Below, one piece after another: positions 61,207 through 64,000 of a stretch of DNA of 64,000 nt. The notes under the pieces were generated by a model, which was not told where the DNA came from, did no database searches, and saw only the letters and a list, made by a program, of their open reading frames with translations. A program made the translations under genes and the position numbers. Position 1 is the first letter of the stretch; the number at the start of each line of letters is the position of its first letter. Source of the DNA: JBBRYK01 sp038237665. GTDB lineage: Bacteria; Actinomycetota; Thermoleophilia; Gaiellales; Gaiellaceae. The stretch covers positions 1 through 64,000 of the forward strand of contig JBBRYK010000004.1 in NCBI GenBank assembly GCA_038237665.1. The letters are read 5' to 3'.

Positions 61207-62647
61207 CGTAGAGGATCACGTCGCGGTAGCGCACGATTGTCCGGAACCGGCGCCGAAGCCCCTCGAGAATCTGCGGCCGGTCCCTGAACGCACGCGCCGC
61301 GACAACAGCGCGCACGTTCGAGCGGTCGATGCCCTCGAGCACCTGCTTCGGGGTCAGGTAGCCGGAACGGAAGCGAAGGTAGGCCGTGTCGACCAGGTCG
61401 CCCGGCATCCGGCGGTGCGCGAGAACCGCAATGATCGGCCGATCCGTCGCGACGAGGTCATCGGGCCGGGTGCGCTCCTCGAGCTGTCGCGCCGCCCAGC
61501 GCACCTCGGCTGGCTCGGTCCCGTGCTCGCGGCGCAGGTCGAGGAACTGCTTGACGAAGCCCATCGTCAGGACGGCGGCGACCAGCGCGCCACCCACGAG
61601 CGCCTCGCGCCGGCGCAATCGGACAAGAGCCGCGCCCGTCGAAACTCCGGCCGCGAGCGCGAGCGCCCCGGCCAGCAGAACGTCGTGGTTGTCGTGCAGC
61701 GGCCTGTGCCAGAGCAGGAAGGCGAGGGAGAACGCGGCCCAGGCCCAGAGAGGAGCCAGGCGAAGCCGCTGCCAGGTTGGCAGCGCAAGCCACGCGAGCA
61801 GGCCGAGCGCGCCGATCCAGACCAGGGGATTGCGCGTCCTGGGATCGAAGAAGTGGAGGTAGTGACGAACGTTGTCGCCGAAGGTCGTGCCCGGGCCGGC
61901 CACGTCCCGGGCGGCCGAGTGGTAGGAGACCGCGCCGCGCCAGATTCCGTGCAGCTCGGCGTGGTAGCCGGCGACGAACGCGACGACGACGGCAGCCACG
62001 CCGGCGAGCGCCGCGCCCGCGGCGGTCCACTTCAGGCGCGGGCGCAGGAATGCGAAGGCCACCAGCGGGACGGCCAGCGAGAGCAGGCTCACCTTGACCA
62101 GCGCGGAGAACACGTAGAAGGCCCCGGCTACGGCGGCGAGCGGATAGCCGAAGCGGTCGTCCTCCGTCCGCTTCGCGGCGAGGAGGGCGGCCAGGGCGAA
62201 GAGCCCGATCACGACCGCCGGCAGGTCGGCAGAGATCTTCGCTGCGAACGTCGAATAGGGGTGCGAAACCGCGAGCAATGCCGCCGCGGCGAGGCCCGCC
62301 CACCGTCCGGCGAGGAGGCGGCCGACCAGGTATGCGCCGAGGCAGCCGAGCAGGGCGAGCATGATCATTTCCCGGCGAACGCCGCCGAGCGAGTCGCCGA
62401 AAACGGCATCTCCGGCGACGATCAGGCCGTAGAAGCCGGGCGGCTGGGGGCTGAAGACTTCCTTCCCCAGCACCTGTCCATGCCGCAGGGCGTCGACCGC
62501 AGCGAGATACGATCCCTCGTCGTAGTCCGCCGGGATCGCTAGACCCTGTGCAAAGAGGACACCGGCGGCGATGAGGACGACTCCGATGAGAACGAGCTCG
62601 GAAACGATGCCGGCAGGCCCTGAGGCCCCTGCCGCCGCCGATCGCAC
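61184..62647 (-). CDS. GT39/ArnT-type membrane glycosyltransferase
   Basis: 487 residues, about 11 membrane spans. The first loop IPADYDEGSYLAAVDALRHGQ has the acidic motif DE expected for a GT-C metal/acceptor site. Reads FSPQPPGFYGLIVAGDAVFG, then HPYSTFAAKISADLPAVVIGL. Convergent and overlapping (23 bp) with the previous gene. TAGGGT lies seven bases before its GTG start. Acceptor unknown. Confidence 0.78.
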   Translation of the reverse strand: MRSAAAGASGPAGIVSELVLIGVVLIAAGVLFAQGLAIPADYDEGSYLAAVDALRHGQVLGKEVFSPQPPGFYGLIVAGDAVFGDSLGGVRREMIMLALLGCLGAYLVGRLLAGRWAGLAAAALLAVSHPYSTFAAKISADLPAVVIGLFALAALLAAKRTEDDRFGYPLAAVAGAFYVFSALVKVSLLSLAVPLVAFAFLRPRLKWTAAGAALAGVAAVVVAFVAGYHAELHGIWRGAVSYHSAARDVAGPGTTFGDNVRHYLHFFDPRTRNPLVWIGALGLLAWLALPTWQRLRLAPLWAWAAFSLAFLLWHRPLHDNHDVLLAGALALAAGVSTGAALVRLRRREALVGGALVAAVLTMGFVKQFLDLRREHGTEPAEVRWAARQLEERTRPDDLVATDRPIIAVLAHRRMPGDLVDTAYLRFRSGYLTPKQVLEGIDRSNVRAVVAARAFRDRPQILEGLRRRFRTIVRYRDVILYVNRRSSS

Positions 62648-64000
62648 GGAGAAGACCCTACCGGGCAGGTCGGCCCTCGGGCGGCTCTACGAGCTCCTCT
62701 TCGAGGCTGCCCCCACCCGAGGGTTCCGCTCGGCCCGGAACGGTGTGGCACTCGGGCTGTACGCCCTGTTCGCGGTCACCTTCGCGTCGTTTCGGGTCTC
62801 GAACGACGGGCTCGTCTACTACCAGTTCCTCCGGCGGTTCGTGGGCGAGAGCGTCCCCGCCGGCGGGGGCTACGCGTACCAGTTCGGCGTCGCCTATTTC
62901 AACCTGCCCTTCTACCTGGCGGCGCGGGCTATGGAGGAGGTCACCGGCTGGTCGAACGTCTTCGGCGCTCCGGTGCACGAGGCGGCGATCGGAGTGGCCT
63001 CGAACGTCGCCCTCGGGCTGACGCTGTACGTTGGCTGGAAGCTCCTGCGGCGCCTGGATCTCCCGGCCGGACCGGCCGTCCTCCTGCTGGCCGTCTTCGG
63101 CAGCCCGCTCTTCTACTACACGGCCTTCCAGCCTTCGTACAAGCACGCCGTCGATGCGCTCTTCCTCACGCTCGTCGCCTACCTCCTGTTCCAGGCGACC
63201 GAGCAGCCGTCGAGGCGGACGGCGCTCGCGCTGGGAGCCTGCCTGGCGATGCTGGTCACGGTTCGCTACGCGAACATCGGCCTCGTTCCGGGAGCAGTCC
63301 TGATCTTCGTGCTCGCCCGGGACTGGGGCCGGCTTCGAAACGCAGCCGTCGCGCTCGTGGTCGGACTGCTCATTCTGTTTGCGCTGCCGACGGTGAGGCA
63401 CATCCCGTTCAAGCGGGGCCACGCGGCGGTGCTCGCGCCGCACACGCAGGCGCCTGCCCGGGCCGCGCAGCCGATCCTTGCGGCGGGCTTCTTCTCCCGC
63501 TTCGGGGACCCGTGCCCGAACGAGCCCAAGTACAAGGTCACGTTCGTCCAATGCCTGCGTAACAAGTTCGGGATCAAGTTCGACGCGAAGAGCCCGGTGC
63601 GCATGCTGGCGAGCGAGCGGCGCGGCCTCTTTCTCTGGACGCCGCTGACGGCGCTGTCCGTCCTCGGTTTCGCACTGCTCTTCCGGTCGCGCCCGGAGCG
63701 CCGCCGGTTCCTGCTCTGCCTCTCGATCGCGGCCGTCTCGCTCGTGGCCATCCACGCGCTGTGGGGCGACTTCTGGACGAACGGGTTCTCGTTCTCGCAG
63801 CGCTTCCTCGCCTCGCTCTTCCCGGTCTACCTGCTCGGGACGGCCGAGTTGATCCGCCGGTTCCGGTTGCGCTCCGCGCTCGTGCTGGCCGTTTGCGCCC
63901 TGTTCTCCCTCTTCGCGGGCTTCAACCACTTCCTCGGGTACCAGCGGATCTCGGAGCGCGACGGGCTCTGGGCCGTGCTGACGACGAAGGGCGACCGCGA
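62607..64000 (+). CDS. Multi-pass membrane protein, possible glycosyltransferase, cut by window end
   Basis: An open frame runs to the window end without a stop. ATG at 62607 gives MPAGPEAPAAADRTEKT, overlapping the start of the divergent gene by 41 bp; a GTG at 62745 (VALGLYALFAVTFASFRVS) is an alternative. At least nine membrane spans follow, including LPAGPAVLLLAVFGSPLFYY and RFLLCLSIAAVSLVAIHALW. Loop FRVSNDGLVYYQFLRRFVGE has an acidic residue early, as in GT-C proteins. The C-terminus is outside the window. Confidence 0.7.
   Translation, partial: MPAGPEAPAAADRTEKTLPGRSALGRLYELLFEAAPTRGFRSARNGVALGLYALFAVTFASFRVSNDGLVYYQFLRRFVGESVPAGGGYAYQFGVAYFNLPFYLAARAMEEVTGWSNVFGAPVHEAAIGVASNVALGLTLYVGWKLLRRLDLPAGPAVLLLAVFGSPLFYYTAFQPSYKHAVDALFLTLVAYLLFQATEQPSRRTALALGACLAMLVTVRYANIGLVPGAVLIFVLARDWGRLRNAAVALVVGLLILFALPTVRHIPFKRGHAAVLAPHTQAPARAAQPILAAGFFSRFGDPCPNEPKYKVTFVQCLRNKFGIKFDAKSPVRMLASERRGLFLWTPLTALSVLGFALLFRSRPERRRFLLCLSIAAVSLVAIHALWGDFWTNGFSFSQRFLASLFPVYLLGTAELIRRFRLRSALVLAVCALFSLFAGFNHFLGYQRISERDGLWAVLTTKGDR

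Overview
The window is GC-rich chromosomal DNA (visibly about 70% GC, not counted) with high-GC third positions. The gene content points to an actinobacterium, by inference a Thermoleophilia-like lineage: a cobalamin-dependent ribonucleotide reductase, a SARP/BTAD regulator, a HelD-type RNA-polymerase motor, coenzyme F420 biosynthesis, and many genes that look leaderless (TANNNT, six bases, then the start codon). I see no prophage, CRISPR array, rRNA or intact tRNA. Genes are packed very tightly, with ATGA/GTGA/TTGA overlaps inside operons and overlapping 3' ends in convergent pairs.

Layout: 1-5.9 kb holds the nrdJ 3' end, a truncated PadR regulator, a secreted protein and a membrane-tethered SARP regulator fused to a beta-propeller and a solute-binding domain. 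6-9.5 kb holds a lipoprotein, an Nramp-like transporter, two PRC-barrel proteins and a GMC oxidoreductase. 9.5-13.1 kb holds DUF4260, a broken SRPBCC gene, greA, then a cold-shock/translation group (cspA, infA, a divergent cold-shock protein, a DEAD-box helicase). 13.1-18.1 kb (minus strand) holds helD, a small gene, dapB and a frameshifted hydrolase-cyclase, flanked by two 102-nt copies of an RNA element I do not recognise, each with its own promoter. 18.2-29.4 kb holds a flavin-fold protein, secreted hydrolases, two 2-oxoglutarate oxygenases on one shared promoter, a phosphoribosyltransferase, a sulfite-oxidase-type molybdoenzyme, an HNH nuclease, an epimerase, an ECF sigma factor with its partner, and an L,D-transpeptidase.

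29.4-36.4 kb (minus strand) is a stress operon: lon, a HxlR-type regulator, an MhqO-like dioxygenase, an MhqD-like esterase and a frameshifted cyclase, with a ferredoxin-reductase-type flavoprotein upstream. 36.4-45.5 kb holds superoxide dismutase, lutABC, dinB, a GAF-GGDEF protein and the F420 operon cofC-cofD-fno-cofE. 45.5-54.6 kb holds a deleted PolX, an MFS transporter, hemE-hemH joined to an ABC ATPase of the Wzt type, and a large secreted protein. 54.7-64 kb is an envelope-polysaccharide region: Wzm-type permease, two methyltransferases, a WecA-type phosphosugar transferase fused to a nucleotide-sugar-enzyme-like domain, and three multi-pass GT-C-like membrane proteins.

The least explained signals are (1) the paired small RNA family, one copy of which leads into helD; (2) a dispersed 15-bp palindrome, GTAACAC-W-GTGTTAC, present five times in 34 kb and mostly inside genes; (3) two genes, infA among them, whose only sensible start codon is ATC; and (4) a consistent leaderless promoter pattern in which the TAG stop codon of one gene often forms the -10 box of the next. 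Three genes carry frameshifts, mostly at G/C runs, so sequencing or assembly error must be excluded before they are called decayed.
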